A DNA stretch of 64,000 bases from Sphingomonas_L flavalba_A. Lineage in GTDB: Bacteria; Pseudomonadota; Alphaproteobacteria; Sphingomonadales; Sphingomonadaceae. Each line of letters opens with the position of its first letter. The stretch's first letter is position 1. The notes under the pieces were generated by a model. It searched no databases and had not been told where the DNA came from. It worked only from the letters and a program-made list of their open reading frames with translations. The translations under genes and the position numbers were made by a program. The stretch is from positions 3,100,001-3,164,000 of the forward strand of contig NZ_CP180208.1 in assembly GCF_047553045.1 (NCBI RefSeq). The letters are read 5' to 3'. Of this stretch, positions 17,591 to 26,934 are shown piece by piece.

Positions 17591-18937
17591 ATGGCGTCTT
17601 ATGATTATGATCTGTTCGTCATCGGCGCCGGATCGGGCGGGGTGCGCGCGGCGCGGGTGTCGGCGGCGCACGGTGCCAAGGTGGCGGTGGCCGAGGAATA
17701 CCGCGTCGGCGGCACCTGCGTGATCCGCGGCTGCGTGCCGAAGAAGCTGCTGGTCTACGGCGCGCATTTCGCCGAGGACCTGATGGACGCGCGTAAGTTC
17801 GGCTGGGACGTCGGTGCCGCGACCTTCGACTGGCCGACGCTACGCGACAATGTGCTGGCCGAGGTCGACCGGATCAACGGCGCCTACACCAACACGCTGG
17901 AAAGCCATAAGGTCGAGATCATCCTGGAGCGGGCGACGGTCGCCGGCCCGCATGAAGTGCGGCTGGCGAGCGGGCGGAAAGTGACGGCGGCGACGATCCT
18001 GATCGCGACCGGCGCCTGGCCGGTGGTGCCGGACCTGCCGGGGGCGGAGCACGGCATCACGTCGAACGAGGTGTTCCACCTCGACACGGTGCCGGAGCGC
18101 ATCCTGATCGCCGGCGGCGGCTACATCGCCAACGAGTTCGCCGGCATCTTCCACGAATTCAGCTGCAAGGTGACACTGGCCAACCGCAGCGACGTGATCC
18201 TGCGCGGCTATGACGAGCAGATCCGCGACCGGCTGCTGCAGATATCGACCGCCAAGGGCATCGCCTATCGCTTCAACGCCCGTTTCACCGGGATCGAGAA
18301 GCAGGCGGACGGCACGCTGCGCGTCGGGATGACCAACCACGACCCGATCGAGGTCGACGCGGTGCTGTTCGCCACCGGCCGGCGGCCGAACACCGACGGG
18401 CTGGGGCTGGACAGCGCCGGGGTGGAGACGGACGAGAAGAGCGCGATCAAGGTCGACGCCGACAACCGGTCGACCTGCCCGTCGATCTTTGCGGTCGGCG
18501 ACGTGACCGACCGGGTGCAGCTGACCCCGGTGGCCATCCGCGAGGGGCAGGCCTTTGCCGACCGCCAGTTCGGCGGCAAGCCGGCGCAGGTCGATTACGA
18601 CAACATCCCGTCGGCGGTGTTCAGCCACCCGCCGATCGCCGGCGTCGGCCTGACCGAGGGGCAGGCGAAAGAGAAATACGGCGCGGTCAAGGTCTACACG
18701 TCCGATTTCCGGCCGATGAAGAACGTCCTCGCCGGGCGCAACGAGCGGGCGCTGTACAAGATGATCTGCGTGCCCGAGACCGGGCGGATCGTCGGCCTGC
18801 ACATGATCGGGCCGGATGCGCCGGAACTGCTCCAGATCGCCGCCGTCGCGGTCAGGGCCGGGCTGACCAAGGCGGCGTTCGACGACACCGTGGCCCTCCA
18901 TCCGACCATGGCCGAGGAACTGGTGCTGTTGCGCTAG
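17591..18937 (+). CDS. gor: Glutathione-disulfide reductase
   Basis: A 448-residue FAD-dependent disulfide reductase that keeps glutathione reduced with NADPH. The N-terminal FAD motif IGAGSGGVRAAR is at 11-22, the redox-active pair is Cys43 and Cys48 in GGTCVIRGCVPKKL, and a second nucleotide-binding motif GGGYIANEFAG lies near 176. The C-terminal VALHPTMAEELVLLR carries the catalytic His-Glu pair. The pairing with pgi suggests a shared sugar-oxidation/NADPH theme, but that is inference. Confidence 0.95.
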   Translation: MASYDYDLFVIGAGSGGVRAARVSAAHGAKVAVAEEYRVGGTCVIRGCVPKKLLVYGAHFAEDLMDARKFGWDVGAATFDWPTLRDNVLAEVDRINGAYTNTLESHKVEIILERATVAGPHEVRLASGRKVTAATILIATGAWPVVPDLPGAEHGITSNEVFHLDTVPERILIAGGGYIANEFAGIFHEFSCKVTLANRSDVILRGYDEQIRDRLLQISTAKGIAYRFNARFTGIEKQADGTLRVGMTNHDPIEVDAVLFATGRRPNTDGLGLDSAGVETDEKSAIKVDADNRSTCPSIFAVGDVTDRVQLTPVAIREGQAFADRQFGGKPAQVDYDNIPSAVFSHPPIAGVGLTEGQAKEKYGAVKVYTSDFRPMKNVLAGRNERALYKMICVPETGRIVGLHMIGPDAPELLQIAAVAVRAGLTKAAFDDTVALHPTMAEELVLLR

Positions 18938-19002
18938 CCCCAGGCCAGCGAAGGGCGATGCGCCCGCGGAAGTGCGGCCGGGCGCGAAAGATCGGGAGCC
19001 GC

Positions 19003-19230
19003 CTAGCGCCCGGTCTGGCGCCTTTTCGCTTCGGCTTTCGCATCATAGCCGGACGACGGGGCGGGACGATCCGGGCTGCCGGGTGCGGTGACCGCCGGCG
19101 GGTCGGATGCGTCCATCGATTCGTCGAGGCCGGCATCCAGCTTCGCATCCGGGTCCTTCGGTCGCCGTTTCAGCCGCTCGTCGATTCGCCGGTCCGCGCC
19201 GGCGTCTTTCGGTTGTGCGCGCTTCTTCAT
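19003..19230 (-). CDS. Small hydrophilic protein, function unknown
   Basis: A 75-residue, strongly charged, probably disordered protein (MKKRAQPKDAGADRRIDERL, ending EAKRRQTGR). AGGAGAG stands 5 nt before the ATG at 19230, which fixes this start in place of a longer frame upstream. It is divergent from the LytS-type kinase gene. I do not recognise a named family. Confidence 0.6.
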   Translation of the reverse strand: MKKRAQPKDAGADRRIDERLKRRPKDPDAKLDAGLDESMDASDPPAVTAPGSPDRPAPSSGYDAKAEAKRRQTGR

Positions 19231-19352
19231 CGCTTCTCTCCTGTCCGGCACAACAACCGCCGGCCGGCGGGCGCGGTTCCGTTCGACGAAGCCACCAGGC
19301 GTTTCGACGGCCGCCAGTGTCGTTTCGCCGCGCAAGGCAGTAGAAGGGTGGC

Positions 19353-20465
19353 ATGATGACCGCCTATCCCGGCGCGCGCCGGCCCCGCATCGGCCAGGAG
19401 GTGGCGCTCTATACCATTCTCGGCTTCTGGCTGTTCTACATCGCGATCACCACGCTGCGCGCGGTGATCATGGATTTTCCGGCGCAGGGGGAAATGGCGC
19501 CGCGCCGACTGGTGGTGACAGCGGTCGGCATCATCCTCACCTATGTGCTCTACCTGTTCCTGCGCCTGTTCGATCACCGCCCGTTCGGCCAGCGGGTGAT
19601 TGCTGCCTTTGTCGGCGCGGTGCCGGTCGCGATGGCGATCGCGCTGCTCAATTACTACGTGTTCAATATCTACGATCCGATCTGGCTGATGCAGGACCCG
19701 GATGCGCTGCATGAAATGCAGAAGCCGGGCCATTTGGTTCAGGACATCGCCGATCTCGCCATCTCGCGCTATTTCTTCCTCGCCGCCTGGGCGACGCTGT
19801 ATCTGGCGCTGTCCTATGCCGCCGAAACGCGAGAGGCGGAACGCCGCGCCGCCGCCTTCGCCCGCGCCGCGCAAGAAGCGGAGATCCGCGCGCTGCGCTA
19901 TCAGGTCAATCCGCATTTCCTGTTCAACACGCTCAATTCGCTCAGCTCGCTGGTGATGACCGGCCGGCCGGAGGAAGCGGAGCGGATGATCATGAACCTG
20001 TCGACCTTCTTCCGCACCAGCCTGTCCGGCGACCCGCTGGAAGACGTGACGCTGGCCGACGAGGTCAAGCTCCAGCAGCTTTACCTGGATATTGAGGCGG
20101 TGCGCTTTCCCGACCGGCTGCGCACCGTCATCTCGATCCCCGACACGCTGCTCGATATCTGCGTACCCGGCCTGATCCTGCAACCGCTGGTCGAAAACGC
20201 GATCAAATACGGCGTCTCGCCGGCGCGCCGGCCGGTAACCGTAACCATCGCGGCCAGCAGCGCGGATGGCGTGGTAACGATCCGCGTCGCCGATGACGGC
20301 AACGGCCCGCCGGTCGGTGACACCGGCGGCGGCATCGGGCTGGCCAATGTCCGCGACCGGCTGGCAGCGCGATTCGGGAGCGCCGCCGGTATGGCCACTC
20401 AGTCGCCGCCGACCGGTGGATTCTGCGCCGTCCTCACCATACCGGAGATTCGCGATGGCTGCTGA
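19353..20465 (+). CDS. LytS-type sensor histidine kinase
   Basis: A 370-residue membrane kinase. About four transmembrane helices (roughly 16-38, 51-70, 80-104 and 138-156) are followed by a helical linker and the His_kinase domain. The phospho-acceptor is His188 in YQVNPHFLFNTLNSLSSL, the N-box is LQPLVENAIKYG near 275, and the G-box is GGGIGLANVRDRL near 330. There is no periplasmic sensor domain, so any signal is probably sensed in the membrane. Its stop overlaps the start of the LytTR regulator gene by 11 nt. Confidence 0.9.
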   Translation: MMTAYPGARRPRIGQEVALYTILGFWLFYIAITTLRAVIMDFPAQGEMAPRRLVVTAVGIILTYVLYLFLRLFDHRPFGQRVIAAFVGAVPVAMAIALLNYYVFNIYDPIWLMQDPDALHEMQKPGHLVQDIADLAISRYFFLAAWATLYLALSYAAETREAERRAAAFARAAQEAEIRALRYQVNPHFLFNTLNSLSSLVMTGRPEEAERMIMNLSTFFRTSLSGDPLEDVTLADEVKLQQLYLDIEAVRFPDRLRTVISIPDTLLDICVPGLILQPLVENAIKYGVSPARRPVTVTIAASSADGVVTIRVADDGNGPPVGDTGGGIGLANVRDRLAARFGSAAGMATQSPPTGGFCAVLTIPEIRDGC

Positions 20466-21204
20466 TCCTGCCGCGCTGCGCACCCTGATCGTCGATGACG
20501 AGCCGTTGGCGGTAGAGCGGTTGCAACTGCTCTGCGCGCGCGAACCGGCGATCGCGCTGGTCGGCACCGCGACCGATGGTGATGCCGCGCTGCGCATGGT
20601 CGAGGCACTGGCGCCTGACCTGCTTCTGCTCGACATTGCGATGCCGGAGCGTGACGGTATGTCGGTGGCCCGCGCCCTCAGCCAGGCGGCGCGGCGGCCG
20701 GCGATCATCTTCGTCACCGCCTTCGATGGCTTCGCGGTCGAGGCGTTCGACCTCGCCGCCGTCGATTATCTGTTGAAACCGGTCGCCGCCGATCGGCTGA
20801 ACCGCGCCGTCGCCCGTGCCGTTGCCGCCCGGGCGGAGTCGCCCGCCGGCGCCGTCGCAGAGGGCGGGTCGGTCTATGTCAGCGAATTCTGGGTGCCGCA
20901 CCGGGCGGAACTGGTTCGCATTGCCGCCGAGGACATCGAGCGGATCGACGCCGAACGCGACTATATGCGCCTGCATGTCGGGCAGCGCAGCTTTCTGCTC
21001 CACCAGACGATCAGCGCGCTCGAAGCGCGGCTGGACCCCGAACGCTTCATCCGCCTGCACCGCTCGACGATCGTCCGCCGCGACCGGATCGAGAAGCTGC
21101 GCCACGACGGCAGCGGCGTCTGGTACGCCGATCTGGCGGATGGTGCGGCGGTGCGGATCGGCCGTACTTACCTTGGTACCGCCAAGGCTCTCGCCGGGCG
21201 CTGA
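20455..21204 (+). CDS. LytTR-family response regulator
   Basis: A 249-residue regulator. The receiver at 8-125 has Asp60 in LLLLDIAMPERDG and Lys near 108 in YLLKPVAADRL. The LytTR DNA-binding domain spans about 145-245, including DIERIDAERDYMRLHVG and FIRLHRSTIVRRDRIEKL. Start at 20455 (MAADPAALRTLIVDDE), inside the end of the kinase gene, indicates translational coupling. Its targets are unknown. Confidence 0.9.
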   Translation: MAADPAALRTLIVDDEPLAVERLQLLCAREPAIALVGTATDGDAALRMVEALAPDLLLLDIAMPERDGMSVARALSQAARRPAIIFVTAFDGFAVEAFDLAAVDYLLKPVAADRLNRAVARAVAARAESPAGAVAEGGSVYVSEFWVPHRAELVRIAAEDIERIDAERDYMRLHVGQRSFLLHQTISALEARLDPERFIRLHRSTIVRRDRIEKLRHDGSGVWYADLADGAAVRIGRTYLGTAKALAGR

Positions 21205-21225
21205 CCGCGCCTGCCCTCAACAAAA

Positions 21226-21255
21226 CACCCCCGGCCTGGGACGTGGCCGGGGGTG
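21226..21255 (-). terminator. Intrinsic terminator downstream of the UrcA gene
   Basis: An 11-bp perfect stem (CACCCCCGGCC with its complement, 8-nt loop) is followed on the minus strand by TTTTGTTG. It lies 43 nt after the stop of the UrcA-family gene and just beyond the stop of the convergent LytTR gene, so it separates the two transcripts. Confidence 0.75.
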
Positions 21256-21297
21256 CCAGCAAATGGGCCGGATCGCGGTCCGGCCCGGCTGTCGGGT

Positions 21298-21657
21298 TCA
21301 GCGGCCGGCCAGACCGGCGGTGCCGATGCCGGCGAGACGGGTGTCACCGGTACGGCGGGCAATGACCTCGACGGCGCGGCGCTCCGCGCCGACACGGGCT
21401 GCGGTGACGCAGTTGGCGATCTCCTGGCGTTCCGCCAGCGAGACGATGCCGGTGCGACCGCAGACCGCGCGGGCGGCAATACCGATGCGGTTGTCGAGCA
21501 CGGTGCGCCCGGTGGCGCTGGCAAGGTTCAGGTCGGCGTGGCTGACCATGGCGGCACGGGGTCCGTCCTTGGCATGGGCGGCGGCCGGCAGCAGCGCGAC
21601 GGAGGCGGCGGCGATGGCGGAGGCGGTGAACGCCTTGGTGAGGGTGGACGTGAGCAT
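21298..21657 (-). CDS. UrcA-family protein
   Basis: A 119-residue exported protein. A signal peptide (MLTSTLTKAFTASAIAAASV ... AHA) covers about the first 29 residues. The mature part has the UrcA pattern: HADLNLASATGRTVLDNRI followed by AARAVCG and a second Cys near 82 (ANCVTAARVGA), which could form a disulfide. UrcA proteins are small periplasmic proteins common in sphingomonads and have no known activity. The ATG at 21657 has GGAAG upstream; longer frames are not supported. Confidence 0.85.
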   Translation of the reverse strand: MLTSTLTKAFTASAIAAASVALLPAAAHAKDGPRAAMVSHADLNLASATGRTVLDNRIGIAARAVCGRTGIVSLAERQEIANCVTAARVGAERRAVEVIARRTGDTRLAGIGTAGLAGR

Positions 21658-21877
21658 CGGGACTTCCTTCCTGACGTGGGGGGCGTCAATTGCGTGGCGC
21701 GGCGTGGTTTCCGGGGCCGGGGAGCATCGGGAAGACCCCGCCGCGCACTGTTTGGATAGGAAGCCCGGCGGCGCGACACACGCGCGCTTCGACCAGGCGC
21801 AACCGCGTTCGGCAAACCGCCGTCGTCGCCGATCAACGGCTGACGCCGATCGACGAACAACGGGTGTCGTAAGGGAA

Positions 21878-23110
21878 TCAGGCCTCAGGCGGTGTGCGCG
21901 CGGCGACGGTGGTTGCGGCAAGATCGTAGGCGACATTGCCGGTGGTGCGAACCAGATCGGGGATTACCTCGACCGCGATCAGCAGTGCCAGCGGCGCCAC
22001 CGGCACCCCCATCGCCAACGCGATCGGCACGGTGGTGATGAAAAACGTCACCTGGCTCGGCACCCCGACAGAGGCGAGGCTGATGACCGCGGCGACCAGC
22101 ACGCCGGCGGCCAGCGCCCCCGGGCCGACCGGCATGCCGACCAGCGCCGCGACATAGAGGACGATCGCCAGATTGGCTGCCGGGCTGGTCGCGCGCATCA
22201 GCGTCACCGCCATCGGCAGCACGATCGCCGGGCCGCGCTCGCCCAGCTTCAGATCGTCGCGCGCGGCGGTCAGCATCGCCGGCAGCGCGGCAAGCGATGA
22301 CTGGGTGCTGAAGCCGATCGACTGCGCCGGCAGCGCGGCGCGGGCGAAGCGGCCGAGCGGCTGACGCCCGCCGATTACCGCCAGCGGATAGGCACCGGCG
22401 GTGACGATGAGCAGCAGCACGACGTAAAGCGCGACATAATGGGCTAATCCTCCGATCGCGGCGAGGCCGGTATGGGCGGCGGTGGCCAGCGCCAGCGCGA
22501 ACACCCCAATCGGGGCCAGCGCCAGCACCCAGCCGACGATGACCAGCATCGCCTCGGCGATCGCGTCGAACAGCAGGGTCAGTGCGGCGCGGCGTTCCGG
22601 TGCCAGCCGGGCGACGGCAAAGCCGAAGACGATGCCGAATACGACCAGCGGCAGCATCGCCGCCTCCGCCGCCGCCTGCACCGGGTTGGGCGGGATGATG
22701 CCGCGCAGCCATTCGCCGAGCGGCGGGATGTCGGGCACCGCGGCGGCGGCGGCCAGCCCGCCGCGCAGCGCCGCCGCCGCCCGTTCCGGCTGCGGCCACA
22801 GCGCGAGCAGCGCCGGGAACAGCAGCGCCGCGACCAGCGCGGAGCAAAGCAGGATCGCTGCGAACAGGCCAACCGCGCGCGCGGCGACGCCGCCGGCTTC
22901 GGCAGCGTCGCTCGCGGTGCCGATGCCGCGCACCAGCAGCGCCAGCACCAGTGGCACGATCGTCATCTGCAGGCCGTTCAGCCACAGCCCGCCGATCGGC
23001 GCGGCGACGGCGGCAACCGGCCCAGAAAGCGTCGGCGCCCAGGCGGCGAGCACGGCGCCGGTCGCCAGCCCGGCGCCCAGCCCGGCGATGATCCGCGTCG
23101 CGGACGTCAT
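21878..23110 (-). CDS. Dicarboxylate/amino acid:cation symporter family protein
   Basis: A 410-residue membrane protein of the DAACS family (DctA/GltP fold) that imports acidic substrates with Na+ or H+. It has about eight helices and the two re-entrant loop regions. The serine-rich motif AQSIGFSTQSSLAALPAM is near 265, and the TLMRATSPAANLAI block that binds cation and substrate is near 310. The second half matches the family better than the first, and the exact substrate is unclear. Start MTSATRIIAGLG at 23110. The stop of the upstream peptidase gene lies 23 nt before it. Confidence 0.85.
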   Translation of the reverse strand: MTSATRIIAGLGAGLATGAVLAAWAPTLSGPVAAVAAPIGGLWLNGLQMTIVPLVLALLVRGIGTASDAAEAGGVAARAVGLFAAILLCSALVAALLFPALLALWPQPERAAAALRGGLAAAAAVPDIPPLGEWLRGIIPPNPVQAAAEAAMLPLVVFGIVFGFAVARLAPERRAALTLLFDAIAEAMLVIVGWVLALAPIGVFALALATAAHTGLAAIGGLAHYVALYVVLLLIVTAGAYPLAVIGGRQPLGRFARAALPAQSIGFSTQSSLAALPAMLTAARDDLKLGERGPAIVLPMAVTLMRATSPAANLAIVLYVAALVGMPVGPGALAAGVLVAAVISLASVGVPSQVTFFITTVPIALAMGVPVAPLALLIAVEVIPDLVRTTGNVAYDLAATTVAARTPPEA

Positions 23111-23133
23111 CCTTGTCCCCCCCGCGCGCCGGA

Positions 23134-24048
23134 TCAGAGTGTGCCGGCGAAGGTGTCGCACTGGGCCGGATCGCCCGTTTCGATGCCGCGCTTCAACCAC
23201 TGCATGCGCTGGGCGGAGGTGCCGTGGGTGAAGCTTTCCGGTACCGGCCGCCGGCCGGCCGCCTTTTGCAGCGTGTCGTCGCCGATCGCGTTGGCGGCGG
23301 TCATCCCTTCCTCGACGTCGCCCGGCTCAAGCCGGTCGCGGTTGTGCGCAGCCCAGACCCCGGCGTAGCAGTCGGCCTGCAATTCCATTCTGACCTGCAG
23401 GGCGTTGCCCTCCGCCTCGCTGGCGCGTTGCTGCGCGGCGCGGATCTTGTCGGCGCCGCCGGTGATTGTCTGGATATGGTGGCCCATCTCGTGGGCGATG
23501 ACATAGGCCTGGGCGAAATCGCCGGCGGCGTTGAAACGGTTCTGCAATTCGCTGAAGAATTCGGTGTCGAGGTAGATGCGGTTGTCGCTTGGGCAATAGA
23601 ACGGCCCCATCGCCGATTGTGCCGCGCCGCAGCCGGACTGGCCCTGATTGCTGTAGAACACCAGCCGCGCCGGAGTGAAACGCTCGCCAGATGCCTGGAA
23701 GATGGCGTTCCACGTATCCTCGTTGCTGGCCAGCACTTGACACGAGAAGCGGCTGACCGCGTCGACCGCGCAACTCTGCTCGGCGCTGTTGCCGTTGGTC
23801 GCGGCCTGCCGTTGCGGGCCGATCGTGCCGCCGGTGCCACCGCCCCCGGCGAATGGGTTGATGCCAAGCAGCATCGCGCCGCCGATGACGACGATGATCC
23901 CGACGATGCCGAACTTGCTGCCGATCAGGCTCATGATCAGGCCAAGTCCGCGGCCTCCGCCGCCCCCGCCGAAGCCAAGCCCGCCGCCCCCACCGGTGCC
24001 GCGTTGGTCCTCGACATTGTCGCTGGTCCGATAATCGTCGAGCCGCAT
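23134..24048 (-). CDS. Neutral zinc metallopeptidase (YpfJ family)
   Basis: A 304-residue membrane-anchored protein. A Gly-rich cytoplasmic N-terminus (about 1-35) is followed by one transmembrane helix at about 36-62 (FGIVGIIVVIGGAMLLGI). The large domain beyond it contains the zinc-binding HEMGHHIQTITG near residue 190, and GTSAQRMQWLKRGIETGD near the C-terminus is typical of the family. Its substrates are unknown. It is divergent from the patatin gene. Confidence 0.9.
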   Translation of the reverse strand: MRLDDYRTSDNVEDQRGTGGGGGLGFGGGGGGRGLGLIMSLIGSKFGIVGIIVVIGGAMLLGINPFAGGGGTGGTIGPQRQAATNGNSAEQSCAVDAVSRFSCQVLASNEDTWNAIFQASGERFTPARLVFYSNQGQSGCGAAQSAMGPFYCPSDNRIYLDTEFFSELQNRFNAAGDFAQAYVIAHEMGHHIQTITGGADKIRAAQQRASEAEGNALQVRMELQADCYAGVWAAHNRDRLEPGDVEEGMTAANAIGDDTLQKAAGRRPVPESFTHGTSAQRMQWLKRGIETGDPAQCDTFAGTL

Positions 24049-24162
24049 ACACTTCTCCCCGGCGTCAAACCCATGTCAGGCGGATGGAGAATGCACTGGC
24101 TTCGCGCCGGTTGCAAAAGGAACCATTACCGGTGCCGCGCATTTGCGATATTGCACTGCAAT

Positions 24163-25314
24163 ATGACCGACTCGAAAAAGCCTTCCCGCCGCCGCGCCGC
24201 AACGCCTCTGCCGCTGCCCAGCGAGGTTGCGCTGGTGTTTCAGGGTGGCGGTGCGCTCGGCTCCTATCAGGCAGGTGTGTTCGAGGCGCTGGTCGATCGC
24301 GGTATCGCCATCGATCGGATCGCCGGCATCTCGATAGGGGCAGTCAACGCCGCGATCATTGCCGGCAACCCGCCCGAACGGCGTGTGGAACGGCTGCGCG
24401 CCTTCTGGGATCTTGCGACCAGCGCGCTGCCCAGCTTCCCGATCTGGCATGACGAGCGGATTCGGGAGTGGCTGCACGAATGGTCGGCCGGCTTCGTTGC
24501 GACCGCGGGTGTACCCGGCTTCTTTTCACCGCGCCCGATCGCGCCGTTCTTTGCCGCGCCCGGCACGCCGGAGGCGCTGAGCTTCTATGATTCGAGCGCG
24601 CTGGCCGATACGCTTGACCGGCTGGTCGACTGGGATTTGCTGAACGACGGGCCGATCCATTTGTCGGTCGGCGCCGTCGACGTCGAACGCGGCAATTTCT
24701 TCTATTTCGACAACCGCAAGCAGCGGCTCGACGCGCGCCATGTCATGGCGTCTGGCGCGTTGCCGCCGGGCCTGCCGCCGGTGGAGATCGACGGGCGGCT
24801 GTGGTGGGATGGCGGCATTGTCTCCAACACTCCGCTGACCGACGTGCTGGAGACCCAGAGCAGCGACCTGCTGGTGTTCCAGGTCGACCTGTTCCCCGCC
24901 GCGTCGGTCCGGCCGCGTACGATCATGGACGTTATCGCGCGTGAAAAGGAAATTCGCTTCTCCAGCCGCACCCGCCAGGTCAGCGACGATCTGCTGAAAC
25001 TGCGCCGAACCAGAGAGGCGGCGCAGCGGGTGCTCGAAAAGCTGCCGGAGGCGCTGCGCGACGACCCGGACGTCAAGGCGCTGTGCGCTGCCGCCACCGA
25101 CTACCCGGTCAGTCTGGTCCAACTGATCTACCGCGCTAATGCTTGGGAAGGCGGATCGCGCGACTTCGAATTTTCCGCCCGCACCATGCATGAGCATTGG
25201 GAGGCCGGCCGCGCCGCCGTCGCCGAGACGATGGGCAAGGCCGGGCTGCTGGCGAAGAACATCCTCGACGGCAAGACCGCCACCTTCGACCTGACCAAGG
25301 AACAGGCCGCCTGA
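24163..25314 (+). CDS. Patatin-like phospholipase (DUF3734-type, PHB-associated)
   Basis: A 383-residue hydrolase. The patatin catalytic elements are the oxyanion motif FQGGGALGSYQAGVF at 26-40, the nucleophile Ser58 in GISIGA, and the catalytic Asp in WWDGGIVSN near 212. The C-terminal extension (KEIRFSSRTRQVSDDLLKLR and AWEGGSRDFEFSARTMHEHW) is the DUF3734 region. Such proteins are usually encoded beside 3-hydroxybutyrate dehydrogenase, as here with a 28-nt gap, suggesting a role in polyhydroxybutyrate turnover. Start MTDSKKPSRRR at 24163; the longer upstream frame is spurious. Confidence 0.88.
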   Translation: MTDSKKPSRRRAATPLPLPSEVALVFQGGGALGSYQAGVFEALVDRGIAIDRIAGISIGAVNAAIIAGNPPERRVERLRAFWDLATSALPSFPIWHDERIREWLHEWSAGFVATAGVPGFFSPRPIAPFFAAPGTPEALSFYDSSALADTLDRLVDWDLLNDGPIHLSVGAVDVERGNFFYFDNRKQRLDARHVMASGALPPGLPPVEIDGRLWWDGGIVSNTPLTDVLETQSSDLLVFQVDLFPAASVRPRTIMDVIAREKEIRFSSRTRQVSDDLLKLRRTREAAQRVLEKLPEALRDDPDVKALCAAATDYPVSLVQLIYRANAWEGGSRDFEFSARTMHEHWEAGRAAVAETMGKAGLLAKNILDGKTATFDLTKEQAA

Positions 25315-25342
25315 TTTTTCTCCAGACCGAAAGGCATGATCG

Positions 25343-26128
25343 ATGTTTCTGAAAGGCAAGAGCGCCCTCATCACCGGGTCGACGTCCGGCATCGGCCTCG
25401 CCTACGCGAAGGCGCTGGCCGCCGAGGGCGCCGCCGTCATCATCAACGGCTTCGGCGACGCCGGCGAGATCGAGAAGGAACGTGCCGCGCTGGCCGAGAC
25501 GAGCGGCGCCGAGGCGCTCTATTCGCCCGCCGACATGACCAGGCCGGACGAGATCGCCGGGCTGGTTCGGCTGGCCGCCGACAAATTCGGCGGGCCGGAC
25601 ATCGTCATTTCCAATGCCGGCATCCAGCATGTCGCGCCGGTCGAGGAATTTCCGGTCGAAAAATGGGACGCGATCATCGCGATCAACCTGACCTCGACCT
25701 TCCACCTGATGCACGCGGCGGTGCCGTTGATGAAGGCGAAGAAATGGGGGCGGATCATCTCCACCGCTTCCGCCCACTCGCTGGTCGCCAGCCCCAACAA
25801 GTCGGCCTATGTCGCGGCCAAGCACGGCATCGCCGGGCTGACCAAGACGGTCGCGCTGGAAACGGCGACCCACGGCATCACCGTCAACTGCATCTCGCCC
25901 GGCTATGTCTGGACGCCGCTGGTCGAAAAGCAGATTCCGGACACGATGAAGGCGCGCGGCCTGACCCGCGAACAGGTGATGCACGACGTGCTGCTGGAAG
26001 CGCAGCCGACCAAGGAATTCGTCACCGTCGACCAGGTCGCGGCGCTGGCGCTGTTCCTGTGCCGGGACGAAGCGAAATCGATCACCGGCGCCAATCTGTC
26101 GGTCGATGGGGGTTGGGCCGCCGAATAG
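25343..26128 (+). CDS. 3-hydroxybutyrate dehydrogenase (SDR family)
   Basis: A 261-residue short-chain dehydrogenase with the cofactor motif TGSTSGIG at 12-19, NAG in VISNAGIQHV near 90, a catalytic Ser near 142, and YVAAK with the catalytic Tyr and Lys at about 155-159. The sequence around the active site (IQHVAPVEEFP, GYVWTPLVEKQI) matches 3-hydroxybutyrate dehydrogenases, which oxidise hydroxybutyrate to acetoacetate with NAD+. It is the downstream partner of the patatin gene. Confidence 0.9.
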   Translation: MFLKGKSALITGSTSGIGLAYAKALAAEGAAVIINGFGDAGEIEKERAALAETSGAEALYSPADMTRPDEIAGLVRLAADKFGGPDIVISNAGIQHVAPVEEFPVEKWDAIIAINLTSTFHLMHAAVPLMKAKKWGRIISTASAHSLVASPNKSAYVAAKHGIAGLTKTVALETATHGITVNCISPGYVWTPLVEKQIPDTMKARGLTREQVMHDVLLEAQPTKEFVTVDQVAALALFLCRDEAKSITGANLSVDGGWAAE

Positions 26129-26182
26129 CGGTTGCCGCCGGGCCGCGCCGCGATAGAATCGGCGCGGGAAATCAGGGTCGCC

Positions 26183-26812
26183 ATGTTTTTGGGTATCGCG
26201 TCCGGCCTGCTGTTGGCCGCATCGTCTTCCGCCGCCGCCGCCGCCGCCGCCGCCACCGCCGTGGCGGTCCAGCCGCTGCCGGACTGGCACGGCGTCGCCA
26301 CCGCCGGCGACCGCGCCCGGCTGCGCGGCTGGCGCGAGGCGCTGGTCAAGGGCGTCGCCGCCGCGACCGCCGCCGGCCACGCCGACAGCGTCACCCGCGA
26401 AGGCACATTGCTCCTGCCCGACGCCGCCTTGCCCGACGCGGCGCTGCCGGCCGGGGTCTACCGCTGCCGGATCGTCAAGCTTGGGGTGACGGCGACGCGG
26501 GCGAACGGCTTCATCGCCTATCCGCCGGCGGATTGCGTCGTCCGTGCGGAAGGCGCGGTCGCCAGCCTGCGCAAGACCGACGGCGCCCAGCGCCCGACCG
26601 GCCTACTGTTCGCGGACCCCGACAGCCGGATGGTGTTCCTCGGCACGATGACACTGGGCGACGAGCGCCGCGCCGTCGACTATGGCGCCGACCCGGACCG
26701 CGACATGATCGGTTCACTCCAGCGGATCGGCGAGCGGCGCTGGCGCCTCGTCCTCCCTTATCCCCGCTTCGAAAGTATCGTCGACGTGATCGAGCTGGTC
26801 CCCGCCGGCTGA
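26183..26812 (+). CDS. DUF4893 domain-containing exported protein
   Basis: A 209-residue protein with a signal peptide of about 23 residues that includes a long alanine run (eight or more alanines). The mature part matches DUF4893: LPDWHGVATAGDRARLRGWR near the start, then YRCRIVKLG and FLGTMTLGDERRAVDYGADP. The family is found mainly in sphingomonads and has no assigned function. The start at 26183 (MFLGIASG) gives a clean signal peptide. Confidence 0.75.
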   Translation: MFLGIASGLLLAASSSAAAAAAAATAVAVQPLPDWHGVATAGDRARLRGWREALVKGVAAATAAGHADSVTREGTLLLPDAALPDAALPAGVYRCRIVKLGVTATRANGFIAYPPADCVVRAEGAVASLRKTDGAQRPTGLLFADPDSRMVFLGTMTLGDERRAVDYGADPDRDMIGSLQRIGERRWRLVLPYPRFESIVDVIELVPAG

Positions 26813-26841
26813 GGTAACTGGTTTTGAAGCGGCGCTGGCCT

Positions 26842-26900
26842 ACGCCCCCACCCGGCCTCCCAACGACAGTATCCTGAAATGGGAGGCCGGGTGGGGGCGT
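26842..26900. repeat. Perfect 21-bp inverted repeat between convergent genes
   Basis: The arms at 26842-26862 and 26880-26900 are exact reverse complements, separated by a 17-nt loop. The hairpin is very GC-rich and lies between the convergent DUF4893 and lysA genes. No T-run follows on either strand, so it is either a factor-assisted terminator or a copy of a dispersed extragenic palindrome. Confidence 0.8.
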
Positions 26901-26934
26901 GGGCTGGCGCCGCGCACCCTGAGCGAACCTGACT

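Noticed and set aside
15914..17767. 617-codon open frame on the minus strand
   Set aside because: Antisense to pgi, whose catalytic motifs are clear; the composition is typical of a shadow frame.
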